Assembly (NCBI GenBank): GCA_020444075.1
Contig: JAHLLR010000033.1
Span: 1 to 54,224, forward strand
Reading direction: 5' to 3'
DNA length: 54,224 nt
Source of the DNA: Deltaproteobacteria bacterium
GTDB taxonomy: Bacteria; Desulfobacterota; Desulfobacteria; Desulfobacterales; Desulfosarcinaceae
Of this stretch, positions 9,592-20,745 are shown piece by piece; the first letter of the stretch is position 1; each line of letters starts with the position of its first letter. Position numbers and translations under genes: made by a program. The notes beneath the pieces were generated by a model that worked only from the letters and a program-made list of their open reading frames with translations, searched no databases and had not been told where the DNA came from.

Positions 9592-11603
9592 GGCTGCACC
9601 TCCCTGTCTTTCCCCTCCGGGGTCGTTTCGGATGGTGCCTCTCCGTTTTCTGAATAGACCCCTCTTTTTTCGAAATCTTCAAATACGTAATCCAAACCCA
9701 ATTCATGCAAAGACGCTTGGGTCGGAATTCCCTGGTCATTCCAGCCCTTGAATCGGTAATAGGTATCCAGGAGCTTTTCTTCCAGCTCGGGAAATCGTTT
9801 CTTCCAATGGTTCTCGGGCGGTTTCTCGTCTTTTCTGCGCATGCCTCTTCGTATGTTATTGGCCCTGACTAAGGTCCGGTATCGTTTGGCGGCCTGGGTG
9901 AGCTTGGCTTCATCCATATCGACCCCGGCGCCGGATGCGATAAATTTTGGGTAGTTGTGGATATGATACGGAGGTTTTAGAGGAAATGAGGACAAACCGG
10001 CGCACATGCCGAGGGCATCATCGATGTAGTGCATCCGCTCCTGCCAGTCGACAATATCACAGCACATCTCAGGCGTCGGGTAATAGGGGATCGATTTTTC
10101 TCCGCGGGGTTCCCAGTCCAGAAAATATTGTTTGAACTTTTCATCCGGAACCTGGAACCAATCCGCTACGAACTCCTCTCTCTGCTCGATTTTTGGGAAC
10201 GGCGCCTGGGGGAACTGCCCTTCAATCTGGGTGATGTTCATTTTCTCCCCGGTCGCATACATGAGGAAGTAAATCGGATTGAGCATGGACAGCTTGAGCG
10301 GCAGCTGCTCATGCTTTTTGATGTTGTTGTGGGCATATGCTTCCGCACCCTTGCCGATCTTCCGGGCCGCCCAGTAGGTACCGTTGGCCAGGACATCGCC
10401 GATGCCTTCCCGCCTGACAATTTTGTCGAGCAACCAGTAAAACCGCCCCTCATTATCGGAGGGCATGCCGGGAAAATCATCGTCAGTCAATATCCCGTTT
10501 TCGTAAAGTTCGAGGGCGAAGGCCATCACCTGCGGGGCCGAGAATCCATCCACGCCGTACTCGGTGGCGCTCTGAGCGATCCCCAGACCGAATTCCAGAT
10601 CGGAAAAGGCCGCCATGGTATAGGTCAGCTTTGAGAAGCATTTCATCATGTATGTGGGCAGTCCCGGGGGGGAGATGGTTGCCCCGCAGGTCATCGGGCA
10701 GTTATAGCAGCTGATCAGCCGCGTCCGCATCGTGTCCAGCGTCTCCGTCCACGCTTTGGCGATGTCTTCGTTCCAGAAATCTTTTCTGCGGACACGGGAA
10801 TTCCCCCACATGAAATTTTCGGTGTGCCATTTTTCATCATGGACTTTCATCTCCTGCGGTGAGCCCAATCCGGCTAAAATGGGCATGACCCCCGGAATCG
10901 GATTTTCATTGCGGAATTTGATATACTGCATGACGTCGTTGCACAGCCCCATGAATTCGGCCGGCCGGGCGACATTGACGTCTTTGGTCCCACGAACCAC
11001 GACCGCCTTTACGCCTTTGTCTCCCATCACGGCCCCGATGCCGCCCCGGCTGGCACTGGACCGCCCCTGCTCGATCGAGGCAAAATAGACCCTGTTTTCA
11101 CCGGCCAGGCCAATCGCCGCCACCTGGGCTTTGGGCTCCTTCAGTTCCTGCCGGATAAGCTCTGCCGTCTCAACAGCGCCTTTTCCCTTCAGATGCGTGG
11201 CATCCCGTATTTCCACCTGATCGTCTTTGATCCACAAATAAACCAGATCGGGGGACTTGCCGCGTAAGATGACTTTATCGTACCCGGCATATTTCAATTC
11301 GGGCGCCCAAAATCCCCCCATCATTGAAAATGCCATCAATTCGGTCTGCGGAGAAATGGTGGAAACAATGGTGCGGTTGCAACCGATGGCGGGCGTACCG
11401 CATAACAGGCCGGTGGCGAATATCAGCAGGTTGTCAGGAGAAAAGGGTTCAACCTCGGGAGGAACCCGATCCCACAATATCTTGGCGTTGGTACCCAACC
11501 CCCCCAGATAGAGCTCGGTGTCTCTCGGGTCGGTCTCCACCCGTTCAATGTTGCCCCGGGTCAGATCGACTTCCAGATTATAGCCTGTTTCCGCGTAACG
11601 CAT
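9588..11603 (-). CDS. bamB: BamB, tungsten active-site subunit of class II benzoyl-CoA reductase
   Basis: 671 residues. ATP-independent reduction of benzoyl-CoA to a cyclic 1,5-dienoyl-CoA, the dearomatising step of anaerobic aromatic degradation. Aldehyde:ferredoxin-oxidoreductase family, so a tungsten bis-metallopterin and one [4Fe-4S] cluster are expected. Seen here: cluster cysteines C299/C302/C306 (CYNCPMTCG) and distal C534; EMKVHDEKWHTENF placing E251, H255 and H260; and C322 (MKCFSK). From memory these are the active-site positions and numbers of Geobacter BamB. The N-terminus (MRYAETGYNLEVDL) and RSSASRGGIGAVMGDKG also match BamB rather than ordinary AOR. The last 35 residues are a polar tail beyond the usual length of about 650. 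It is a second gene after a DUF2080-like gene (98-base gap). Confidence 0.95.
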   Translation of the reverse strand: MRYAETGYNLEVDLTRGNIERVETDPRDTELYLGGLGTNAKILWDRVPPEVEPFSPDNLLIFATGLLCGTPAIGCNRTIVSTISPQTELMAFSMMGGFWAPELKYAGYDKVILRGKSPDLVYLWIKDDQVEIRDATHLKGKGAVETAELIRQELKEPKAQVAAIGLAGENRVYFASIEQGRSSASRGGIGAVMGDKGVKAVVVRGTKDVNVARPAEFMGLCNDVMQYIKFRNENPIPGVMPILAGLGSPQEMKVHDEKWHTENFMWGNSRVRRKDFWNEDIAKAWTETLDTMRTRLISCYNCPMTCGATISPPGLPTYMMKCFSKLTYTMAAFSDLEFGLGIAQSATEYGVDGFSAPQVMAFALELYENGILTDDDFPGMPSDNEGRFYWLLDKIVRREGIGDVLANGTYWAARKIGKGAEAYAHNNIKKHEQLPLKLSMLNPIYFLMYATGEKMNITQIEGQFPQAPFPKIEQREEFVADWFQVPDEKFKQYFLDWEPRGEKSIPYYPTPEMCCDIVDWQERMHYIDDALGMCAGLSSFPLKPPYHIHNYPKFIASGAGVDMDEAKLTQAAKRYRTLVRANNIRRGMRRKDEKPPENHWKKRFPELEEKLLDTYYRFKGWNDQGIPTQASLHELGLDYVFEDFEKRGVYSENGEAPSETTPEGKDREVQP

Positions 11604-11701
11604 TTTTTTCCCCTTCTATCTGATCTGAGTCCCCTGCTTGGTTTGGGTCAATCGAGCATGGCTTCTTTTTCAAAAAGATCGATTTCAAGATGATCTCTCC
11701 G

Positions 11702-11902
11702 TCAGTTCATGCGAATAATTTTGACGAGCCTGCCCACCCAATCGCCTGGGAGGTATACCCGACCGGTTTTTCCGCTCGTTTTGACCTCCTTTTCGATCAT
11801 CTCTTCCCCGAGGACCCTGAACTCGGTCTTGGGGGGCGTGGCAGGGTCTACCGGTACCCCGCTGATCTCTTTAGGAATCTTTCCTTTATCCTGGGCAACC
11901 AT
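11702..11902 (-). CDS. DUF2080-like small protein (copy 2), head of the bam operon
   Basis: 66 residues. The C-terminal module, GEEMIEKEVKTSGKTGRVYL followed by PGDWVGRLVKIIR, is about 68 percent identical to copy 1 at 2633-2818, while the N-terminal 20 residues differ. Family resemblance is to DUF2080 small proteins; the VK-x-SG-x-x-GRVYLP-x-x-W-VG core also looks like an AbrB/MazE-type DNA-binding hairpin (inference). It is the first gene downstream of the promoter and direct repeats at 12062-12121 and lies 98 bases upstream of bamB on the same strand, so it is probably the first gene of the operon. It could be an autoregulator or a small Bam-associated factor. Experimental function is unknown to me. 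Confidence 0.72.
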   Translation of the reverse strand: MVAQDKGKIPKEISGVPVDPATPPKTEFRVLGEEMIEKEVKTSGKTGRVYLPGDWVGRLVKIIRMN

Positions 11903-12061
11903 ATTTTACCCCTTCGGGGTATTTCGTACATTGCTTTGGGCTCGCATCCACCGGAATTCAAAGTTCGCACCAGCATAAGGTCGTATGACGGCGAATGGTT
12001 CGTCGGAAAAACCGAATCGGCATATGGTTTCCCTGACGATCCGGACCGTTTCTGTTACCAG

Positions 12062-12099
12062 GCTATAAAATGGTTACATAGTAGCTATAAAATAGTTAT
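12062..12099. repeat. Pair of 16-bp direct repeats with 22-bp period (candidate operator)
   Basis: Plus-strand GCTATAAAATGGTTAC (12062-12077) and GCTATAAAATAGTTAT (12084-12099) differ at two of 16 positions and start 22 bases apart, about two helical turns. A GTTAC half-copy lies at 12054-12058. They overlap and follow the predicted -10 region of the bam promoter, a good place for a repressor or an activator binding one face of the helix. Confidence 0.6.
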
Positions 12100-12121
12100 G
12101 AAGTTGCCCGGAATTTGTCAA
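12093..12121 (-). promoter_or_regulatory. Candidate promoter of the DUF2080-bamBCDEF operon
   Basis: Minus strand has a perfect -35 TTGACA (12121-12116), 17 bases, and then a poor -10 TAACTA (12098-12093). A weak -10 beside a perfect -35 fits a regulated promoter, and the direct repeats overlap it. It would leave a leader of about 185 bases before the first gene. Alternative -10 phasing is possible. Confidence 0.45.
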
Positions 12122-14370
12122 GAAAAAACTCATCGGTCTATTGATGCGGCGTTCAACGATCGACGACACACGCTTTAAATTACGGCCCGGAATCTAATAG
12201 GATGACCCTGCCGGATTGAACGCCGATCATGTCGACCCTTAGGCAGGGCGCACCTTATTCCTGATTTTTTACTCAATTGTTAGGAAAAATAATTCCCATT
12301 TTTAGGATGGGTACGGATATCAAAAACGAGCTTTTTCCATTACAACATATTTAAATATTAACAAATATAATATTTTTCAACCTAATCGACAAACTGGTCC
12401 GAATTTTGATCTACCTGCCAATGAGGCAGCCGGCTGAACGATGATGCTGCGGACCGCAATGGATCGGCCAATGGACCCGCAAGTTGCCGGGTAACCGCTA
12501 TCGCCGGTAAATGGCAGCTGATGCCCGCCGCGGCCCGATTGATTGTTTCCCAGCTGTAAACGAGATCGGCGTCAGTGGAAAGCTAACCTTGAACCCGTAC
12601 CAGACCGGTGGACAACCGATGAAGCCCCCTTTTTACCTGACGATACTGTTAACAATGACCGCTATCTTTCTATCATCGATGACCGTGGCAGGGGAAGCGC
12701 CGGAACAACGGGGGAGCAGTGAACTGAAATCAGAGTTGACATCGGCAGCCCGCGGGAATGACACCCATACGAACATGGCCGGATCCAATCCCTTGATACC
12801 CGTGGCGCGATTTTATCAAGCGGTCGGCCACTATCCGGTCTGGGTCGATGCCCACGGCCTGCGCCCTCAGGGAGAGTCCCTGTTTGCCGCCATTGGAAAA
12901 TCCGACGATGACGGTCTTGAGTCGGATGACTATCTCCCGCCATTCCTGCGGGAGGCGTGGAGAGATTCGGTGGCCTTCCTAGACACGATCCCGCTTAACG
13001 ACCCGAAACGATGCCTCCAGTTTGATGTGGCCTTGACCGATGGGGTGCTGCGCTATGCACGGCACCTGTCCCGGGGGAGGGTGACGCCGCAGTCGCTTTC
13101 ACCGCAGTGGCTTGCCCGCCGAAGCGTATCCACAAGAGATATTCCCGCCGAACTGGCCCGGGCAGTGAGTGAAGGCCGGCTGAAGGCCTATATTGAATCG
13201 CTGCACCCCAACGGGCAGGCCTATCGGGGATTGAGAAAGGCCTTGCGGCAATATCTGCAGATCAAGCGGTCCGGCGGCTGGCCGGCCATCGCGCCGGGTC
13301 CCACATTGCAGAGAGGAGACAAGGGTTTTCGTGTCGAGACGTTAACGCACCGTCTGAAAATAACGGACGATTGGTCCCCGGACATACCGGAAGATCCTTC
13401 CGAATATGATGAAATCGTCGAAGCGGCGGTAAAACGGTTCCAGCGGCGTCACGGCTTACGGGCAGATGGCCGCGTCGGCCAACGCACCCGGACCGAACTG
13501 AACATCCCTGTAGAACAAAGAATCACCCGGTTGCAGCTCAACATGGAGCGCTGGCGATGGTATCCGGACAGCCTCGGCGACCGCTATCTGATGGTCAACA
13601 TCCCCGCATTTGAATTAAGCGTCGTTGAAGGCGACGCACGAATCGACAGCATGCGCGCCATTGTGGGCAGGAAACGCCGACAGACACCCATCCTGTCCGG
13701 CCGAATGACCTACCTGGAATTGAACCCCTTTTGGAACATCCCCCGAAAAATTGCCCACAGGGACATTCTTCCAAAGGCAGTCAGCGATCCGACCTACCTG
13801 ACCCGGCAGGGCATCAGAGTCTTTGACAGTTGGGACGAGCAGGCCCGGGAGCTTGATCCGACAGGCATCACCTGGGAGAACCTGTCTGCCAGCTATTTCC
13901 CCTACCGCCTGAGGCAGGATCCCTCGGAGGTGAATGCGCTGGGACGGGTCAAGTTCATGTTTCCCAACCCTCAGAGCGTCTACATCCACGACACCCCCGG
14001 CAAATCCCTCTTCAACCGGCAGCAGCGGAGTCTTTCCTCCGGATGTGTCCGGCTGGAAACACCGCTGGTCCTGGCGCAATATCTTTTACGCGAACAGGGG
14101 TGGGATCGCACCCGCCTGGAAACCGCCATTGCGAAGGAGCAGCGCCAAACCGTAGTGCTTGACAACCCCATCCCGGTACACCTTGTTTATTTTACCGCCT
14201 GGGTGGAGGCGAATGGGAGGGTGAATTTCAGGGAGGATATTTATGAGCGGGACCGGCGGCTCCAGTTCGCCCTGAGAACACCCGAGTCAGATCTTGTTTT
14301 TTGCCGTAACAATAATGCTCAGGAAGACGATCTGCTGGCGCGTTTTACCACGCCGAAAGCAGCCCCCCTC

Positions 14371-15423
<1,053 letters not shown>

Positions 15424-15425
15424 GA

Positions 15426-16418
15426 TTAACCTTCAAGTAAAAAACAACGGGCCCAGTGATCGTCGTCCACAGCCACCGGGCCGGGCGTCTCTTTGCCGCA
15501 TCGATCCATCACATGGGGACACCGATTCTGAAACCGGCACCCGGGGGGCAATTGATGCAGGCTGGGCACGGTGCCCCGGATAATGGGCAGGACGCTTTTG
15601 TTCTCCGATGACAACCTGGGCATGGAAGCCAGCAGGCCCTGCGTATAAGGATGCAGGGGCTTTTTGAAAAGGGCCGCCGCCGGTGCCGATTCGACAATCC
15701 ATCCGGCGTACATCACCGCCACTTCCTGGCAGATCTGGGCGATGACCCCCAAGGCATGCGTGATGAAAAGGACGGCCATGCCCGTCTCCTTCTGCAGGTC
15801 GAGAATCAATTCCAGGATCTGCGCCTGAATGGTGACATCCAGCGCCGTAGTGGGTTCGTCAGCGATGAGAACATCCGGTTTCCCGGCCAGAGCCATGGCA
15901 ATCATCACCCGCTGACGCATGCCCCCTGAAATCTGGTGAGGATACTCGTCCATCCGGGCCCTGGCCTCGGGAATGCCCACCCGGGACAGCAGGGCCACGG
16001 CCGCCTGATACCGTTGAACGGCGTCCAAATCCGGGCGATGCAAGTCGAAGACCTCCACCAGTTGTTGACCGATGCGATGGACCGGGTTCAGTGCCGTCAT
16101 GGGTTCCTGGAAAATCATCCCGATCCGCCGTCCCCGGATCCGATGCATCTCATCCGGGGCCAATTGCACCAGATCCACACCGTTGAGCCGGATGGCACCA
16201 CTTTCGATGACCCCGGCGGGTCGCGGCAGCAGCCGCATGATCGACAGCGCCGTAACGCTTTTACCGCAGCCGGATTCTCCCACCAGCCCTAAAATGGTTC
16301 CGGCTTTCAGCGAAAAACTCACCTGATCCACCGCCCGCACCCGTCCGGCGTCGGTGTCAAAGGTCGCCACCAGGTGGTCAACGGTTAAAATGGGCTGTCC
16401 ATTGTTCATCTTCGCCAT
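15426..16418 (-). CDS. Peptide ABC transporter ATP-binding protein, OppD/DppD type
   Basis: 330 residues. Walker [16 protein letters not shown] near residue 40, signature [16 protein letters not shown], Walker [13 protein letters not shown] and the switch His in [12 protein letters not shown]-terminal oligopeptide-transporter extension with [14 protein letters not shown]. It follows the solute-binding-protein gene by 9 bases. Provides one ATPase of the heterodimer. The substrate is not determined by this subunit. Confidence 0.93.
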   Translation of the reverse strand: MAKMNNGQPILTVDHLVATFDTDAGRVRAVDQVSFSLKAGTILGLVGESGCGKSVTALSIMRLLPRPAGVIESGAIRLNGVDLVQLAPDEMHRIRGRRIGMIFQEPMTALNPVHRIGQQLVEVFDLHRPDLDAVQRYQAAVALLSRVGIPEARARMDEYPHQISGGMRQRVMIAMALAGKPDVLIADEPTTALDVTIQAQILELILDLQKETGMAVLFITHALGVIAQICQEVAVMYAGWIVESAPAAALFKKPLHPYTQGLLASMPRLSSENKSVLPIIRGTVPSLHQLPPGCRFQNRCPHVMDRCGKETPGPVAVDDDHWARCFLLEG

Positions 16419-16427
16419 CCATTCCGG

Positions 16428-18377
16428 TCAGGGCTTATAGGTCCGATCCACCACGGTGACCGGTTCAAATGAACGACCATCGGCCATGGCCTCCCGGGTC
16501 TGATCGAAAAGCGTTTGATCGAACCAGAACAGCCCCCCGCTGCCGCTGCTGAAAGCATCGAACAGGCTCCCCGAGGTGCGCGTGGCAGGCGGCTGAGGAA
16601 GGCGCCACCATCGCCAGTAAACCTCTCGGAAATAAGGTACCATGAAGGTGGGAACAAAGGCACCGATCTCATGAACCCTGACCTGGATCCGTTTGGCCAG
16701 ATCGATGCGTTCCGCCTCCTCCAGGGAGTTGCGGTAGGCATCGATCAGACGATCCATTTCCGGGTCATCGGTGTTGGTGATATTGTTGGTCTGTCCCTTG
16801 TGGGCGTTGGCCGAGTGCCAGAACTCCCAGAAATGGGGCCGCAGCCCCGTGCTCCACCCGAGCCAGGCCACGTCATGCCGCTTTTCCAGAATTTTCTTGA
16901 AGGCCGTGGATGGATCCAGTTTGAGCAGTTGCAGTTCGATGCCCGCTTTTTTGGCCTCTTCCTTGAGCACCACCAGGCGCTGCGTGTGGTCGTCACGGTA
17001 GTAGACCACCTCCACGCTGTAGCGTCGGCCGTTTTTGGCCCAGATACCGTCGGGTCCCCGCAGCCAGCCGGACTGGGTCATGTACGCCTCCACCTTGCCG
17101 ATATCGTAGCGCCGCGCCTTGATGGTCGAATTGGTGTACGGGCCGTAGCCGACATAGGCGCTTTCCAGGCGGAAGTAATCATTGCGCAATACGTCGGTGA
17201 TCACCTTCTCCACGTTCATGGCATGGGCAAAGGCATACCGCAGGTTGATATCCTTGAAAATCTCCCGGTCCAGGTTCATCCACAGTCCCATGGCCGATTG
17301 GGGGGTGTCGTTGAAAAACCACATTTTATGCACATACCCCTTTTCTACCACGGGCGTCCGGGTCTTGATATGCCAGTATTGAGGAACTGTCGCCGGGTAG
17401 ACATCCAACTTGCCTTTTTTGAAATACTCCCATTGAAGATTGGGATCGCGGATGACCTTGAACAGCACCGTGTCCACATTGAAGCGGTGCTTGAAATAGG
17501 GCAGGTCATCGCCCCACCAGTTTTTCTTACGCGCAAAGCGCACATAGCGCCCCTTTTTAAAGCGATCGATCTGATAAGGACCGGTGTTCGGGACAATCAA
17601 CCAGTTGGTCTTACGGATAAAATCCTCCGTCAGGGGTTCAAAGAAGTGGCGCGGCGTGGGTCCGATGCTGATCTTCAGGTGCAGATCCGGCTGGGCCTTG
17701 GTGCTGACCACCGCCAGAGTGTAGTCGTCATAGACGATAACACGGTCGATCTCGCTCGTATAATAGTCGTTGTACCAGGGGGCCACGATATAGGGCGAAC
17801 GCATGAAATCCAGGGTATAGGCAAAATCGTCGGCAGTGACCGGCACCCCGTCGGACCAGCAGGCTTTCGGGTTGAGCTTGAAATACATGGTCTTCTTGTC
17901 ACTGCCGTAAGCCCAGTGGGTGGCCAGTTCCGGAACGATGTTCAGCGTGTTGGGATGGATGCCGGTGAGCCCCAGCTGGTTGCCCAGAACGGCGCTCCGG
18001 AAGCTGGTGTTGGAATCGGGCCCCACCACCCGGAAGGTCAAGGGAAATGACTCCAGGGCCAGGTGCAGGGTACCACCCCGGCGCGCATCCGGGGAGGCAA
18101 ATGGTGGATCGGTGTCGTTGGTGAGCCACATGATGCCGTCGGGCAGTGGTTCACGCGGAACTTTTGGTGCCGGACGGGTCGTGCTTCCCTTTTCAGCAGT
18201 TGAGACAGTCCCGTCCGACGGCTGTCTATCCGGGGAACAGCCGCCGGACAGGAGAAGCATGCCTGCGGTCAGGCAAAGCCAAAGAACCGTTCGCCGGCTG
18301 ATACCGGTGGCCGGTTTGCCTAAAGGGCTATGCCGATAGGCCGGAGCAGGCTGGTCGAGGCCGGTTGTCGCCATCAC
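16428..18377 (-). CDS. YejA-like peptide-binding lipoprotein (SBP family 5)
   Basis: 649 residues. N-terminal RRTVLWL, a hydrophobic stretch and lipobox LLSGGC, so a lipoprotein after cleavage near residue 47. The body is an SBP_bac_5 protein: GGTLHLALESFPLTFRVVG, WSDGVPVTADDFAYTLDF, and a long C-terminal lobe. The opening and the GPDSNTSFRS segment resemble YejA, the binding protein for microcin C and muropeptides, more than OppA. The ATG overlaps the upstream permease stop by 4 bases. Captures a peptide in the periplasm and presents it to the two permeases. The real ligand (peptide or muropeptide) is inference from family and neighbours. Confidence 0.9.
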   Translation of the reverse strand: MMATTGLDQPAPAYRHSPLGKPATGISRRTVLWLCLTAGMLLLSGGCSPDRQPSDGTVSTAEKGSTTRPAPKVPREPLPDGIMWLTNDTDPPFASPDARRGGTLHLALESFPLTFRVVGPDSNTSFRSAVLGNQLGLTGIHPNTLNIVPELATHWAYGSDKKTMYFKLNPKACWSDGVPVTADDFAYTLDFMRSPYIVAPWYNDYYTSEIDRVIVYDDYTLAVVSTKAQPDLHLKISIGPTPRHFFEPLTEDFIRKTNWLIVPNTGPYQIDRFKKGRYVRFARKKNWWGDDLPYFKHRFNVDTVLFKVIRDPNLQWEYFKKGKLDVYPATVPQYWHIKTRTPVVEKGYVHKMWFFNDTPQSAMGLWMNLDREIFKDINLRYAFAHAMNVEKVITDVLRNDYFRLESAYVGYGPYTNSTIKARRYDIGKVEAYMTQSGWLRGPDGIWAKNGRRYSVEVVYYRDDHTQRLVVLKEEAKKAGIELQLLKLDPSTAFKKILEKRHDVAWLGWSTGLRPHFWEFWHSANAHKGQTNNITNTDDPEMDRLIDAYRNSLEEAERIDLAKRIQVRVHEIGAFVPTFMVPYFREVYWRWWRLPQPPATRTSGSLFDAFSSGSGGLFWFDQTLFDQTREAMADGRSFEPVTVVDRTYKP

Positions 18378-19417
18378 TCATATACCGTATGCATTTTTGG
18401 ATCAAAGGCCTCCCGAACCGCTTCCCCGACAAAAGTGACCGCCACCAGGGTTACCACCATAGCCGCAATTACCGAAAACCCCAGCCACCAGGCACTGAAG
18501 TTGGCCCAGGCCTGCTGGAGCAGTTCGCCCCAGCTCGGCGTCGGTGGCGGCAGTCCGAATCCCAGATAGTCCAGAGAGGTGAGGGCCACGATTCCGCCCG
18601 AGATGGAAAAAGGGATGTAGGTAACGATGACCGAGACGGTATTGGGCAGGATGTGCCGGAAGATGATCCGCAGGTCCGAAGCCCCCAGGGCCTTGGCGGC
18701 CAGCACATAATCGCGCGCCTTTTCCTTGTAGGTCACCGTTCGAATCGTCCAGGTCACGCCCATCCAGCCGAATATGACCATGATGGCGATGAGCCACCAG
18801 AAATTGGGCACCACAATGGACGAGATAATAATCACGACATATAAGAAGGGCACCGTTGACCAGATTTCGATGATGCGCTGCAAAAGAATGTCGAACCAAC
18901 CGCCGAAATAGCCCATGGCGCAGCCGATGCTGATACCCACCGCATAAGTGGTCACCAGCAGGCCCAATGAAAATAAAATGGCGATACGAAAGCCGTATAC
19001 CAGGCGGGCCAGCACGTCCCGGCCGGAGGTGTCGGTTCCCAGATAATGGCGGCGCAGGATCGTCGGTGGCTCCGGTGGCAGGATGTCCTGCTGCAGGTCG
19101 TTCTCAAAGGCGCTGTAGGGCACCGGCGGGAGCAGGACCCAGTTTCCGGCCTTCTGCGCCTTGAAATGTTCGTCCAGATCCCGATAATTGGTTTCGTAGT
19201 CGTATGCCAGCCCGAAGGCTTTTCCCGGGATGATGTCTCCATACGTGGGGAAATACCAATGGCCTTGATAACAGACGATCAGGGCGCGATTGCTGACCAG
19301 CAGTTCGGCCCCCAGGCACCCCAGGATCATGGCCACCAGAAGCACAAAGGCGTAGTATCCGCGCTTGATGGCGTGGAACCGCTTGAGCTTTTTTATGGTC
19401 AGGGGGCTGATGGTCAT
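18374..19417 (-). CDS. YejE-like peptide ABC transporter permease
   Basis: 347 residues. One N-terminal TM helix (residues 20-40), then a periplasmic loop with the YejE-type segment YQGHWYFPTYGD and NYRDLDEHF, LGTDTSGRDVLARLVYGFR, and five more TM helices. The coupling motif is ALGASDLRIIFRHILPN. The long loop and the WYFP segment distinguish YejE from ordinary OppC. It follows the YejB-like gene by 10 bases. Forms the membrane channel with YejB. Confidence 0.92.
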   Translation of the reverse strand: MTISPLTIKKLKRFHAIKRGYYAFVLLVAMILGCLGAELLVSNRALIVCYQGHWYFPTYGDIIPGKAFGLAYDYETNYRDLDEHFKAQKAGNWVLLPPVPYSAFENDLQQDILPPEPPTILRRHYLGTDTSGRDVLARLVYGFRIAILFSLGLLVTTYAVGISIGCAMGYFGGWFDILLQRIIEIWSTVPFLYVVIIISSIVVPNFWWLIAIMVIFGWMGVTWTIRTVTYKEKARDYVLAAKALGASDLRIIFRHILPNTVSVIVTYIPFSISGGIVALTSLDYLGFGLPPPTPSWGELLQQAWANFSAWWLGFSVIAAMVVTLVAVTFVGEAVREAFDPKMHTVYE

Positions 19418-19427
19418 ATTCGTTTCG

Positions 19428-20453
19428 CTATTCGAATTTTACCCGCGGATCCACGGCGGCCACGCACATGTCGGACAGGATATTGCCCACGAGAAACAAT
19501 ATGCTGGAGATTGCCAGTACACCCATCACCACCGGATAGTCGCGCTCAACCACCGATTCATAGCCCAACAAGCCCATGCCGTCGATGTTGAACACTTTTT
19601 CCACCAGAAAGGAACCGGACAGAATCACGCTGATATTGTTGCCGAAGGTAGTGGCAATGGGGATCATGCTGTTTCTCAGCGCATGGCCGAATACGGCCCG
19701 CCGAAAGGTGAGTCCCTTGGCCATGGCCGTTCTGACATAGTCCGCCGCCAGGTTGTCCATCAGCGTGTTTTTCATAAGAAACGTCATAAAGCTGAAGGCC
19801 CCGATCAGATAGGCTGTCAAGGGCAGCATGGAGTGCCAGGCCAGGTCCAGCGCCTTTTCCCAGAGCGACATGGTATCGAAGTTCTCACCCACCAGTTCTC
19901 CCAGCGGGAAAATTTCCCAATGGGAAGCAAACACCAGGATCATCAGGATCCCCGCCACCCAACCGGGGATGGCATATCCCACGAATACGAGAACCGACGA
20001 GGCGTCGTCAAAGGCGCTCTTGTGGCGGATGGCCTTGGCGATTCCCAGGGGAATGCAGACGCCATAGGTGGCGATCAGGGTCAACAGGCCAAAATACAGG
20101 GAAATGGGAATCCGTTCCCGGATCATCGCCCACACCGGATCATAGTAGCGGGTGGAGATGCCCAGATCGCCGCGGACCAGCTTGCCCAGCCAGCTGACAT
20201 AGCTGACAAGCACCGGTTTGTCGAACCCATAGTACTTTTTCAGAAGCTCGATCTGATCGTCGGATAGCGGCTGGCGCTGCACCGTTTCGGAAACGGCCGC
20301 TGAGCCGCCTTCAAGGGCCTGCTGCTGGGCCTGGGCGATGATCCGCTCGATGGGGCCGCCGGGAACAAACCGGGTGATCACAAAAATCAGTATGGTGATA
20401 CCGAGAAATGTGGGAACGATCAGCAGAAATCGGCGGATGAAATAAGCGGTCAT
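19428..20453 (-). CDS. YejB-like peptide ABC transporter permease, first gene of operon
   Basis: 341 residues. Six predicted TM helices; N-terminus TAYFIRRFLLIVPTFLGITI and RFVPGGPIERIIAQ are typical of OppB/YejB. It has the YejB-like linker rich in Gln and Ala, then YYGFDKPVLVSYVSWLGKLV. Coupling loop: AMAKGLTFRRAVFGHALRNS. First of five minus-strand genes (permease, permease, binding protein, two ATPases), all within 10 bases of each other. Lies 292 bases from the divergent M24 peptidase gene. Confidence 0.92.
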   Translation of the reverse strand: MTAYFIRRFLLIVPTFLGITILIFVITRFVPGGPIERIIAQAQQQALEGGSAAVSETVQRQPLSDDQIELLKKYYGFDKPVLVSYVSWLGKLVRGDLGISTRYYDPVWAMIRERIPISLYFGLLTLIATYGVCIPLGIAKAIRHKSAFDDASSVLVFVGYAIPGWVAGILMILVFASHWEIFPLGELVGENFDTMSLWEKALDLAWHSMLPLTAYLIGAFSFMTFLMKNTLMDNLAADYVRTAMAKGLTFRRAVFGHALRNSMIPIATTFGNNISVILSGSFLVEKVFNIDGMGLLGYESVVERDYPVVMGVLAISSILFLVGNILSDMCVAAVDPRVKFE

Positions 20454-20745
20454 GGTAATGCTCTTTAGGGTAGCTGTTCCCTTTTTATCAGGAACGAAGC
20501 ATCATGACAGGGTCAAATGATCAGGAAGATTTATCATACATCAACACCGCTTCATTATCAAGATTCCAGGTCCAATACACGACGAGCATATATGCCGGCC
20601 CACCGCAGGGTTGAGAAAATTGATTTCCGGCAGTGGATCTGAGCACTTGACTTTATCCTGGATTGCACCCTATTTTCGGTGGTGTTTTTCCGCCTGCCCC
20701 GGTGATGCAAGCCTTCACCGCGTTCAAGAAAGGATCTCACGTCCC

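Larger units (their letters stand above)
11903..12618. other. Divergent intergenic region between bam operon and L,D-transpeptidase
   Basis: 716 bases without a supported gene. It holds the candidate bam promoter and direct repeats. The stretch 12260-12380 is very AT-rich, with TATAAT at 12366-12371, a possible -10 for the transpeptidase gene, but no convincing -35 at 16-18 bases. An open frame extends upstream of the transpeptidase start to 12511, but it lacks a ribosome binding site and precedes the signal peptide, so it was not included. Confidence 0.5.

Noticed and set aside
2633-11902. A transposon, suggested by the DUF2080 'transposon-associated' family name
   Set aside because: No transposase, inverted repeats or target duplications were seen around either copy.
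12366-12371. TATAAT as a promoter for the L,D-transpeptidase gene
   Set aside because: No -35 at proper spacing and the tract is generally AT-rich, so the box may occur by chance.
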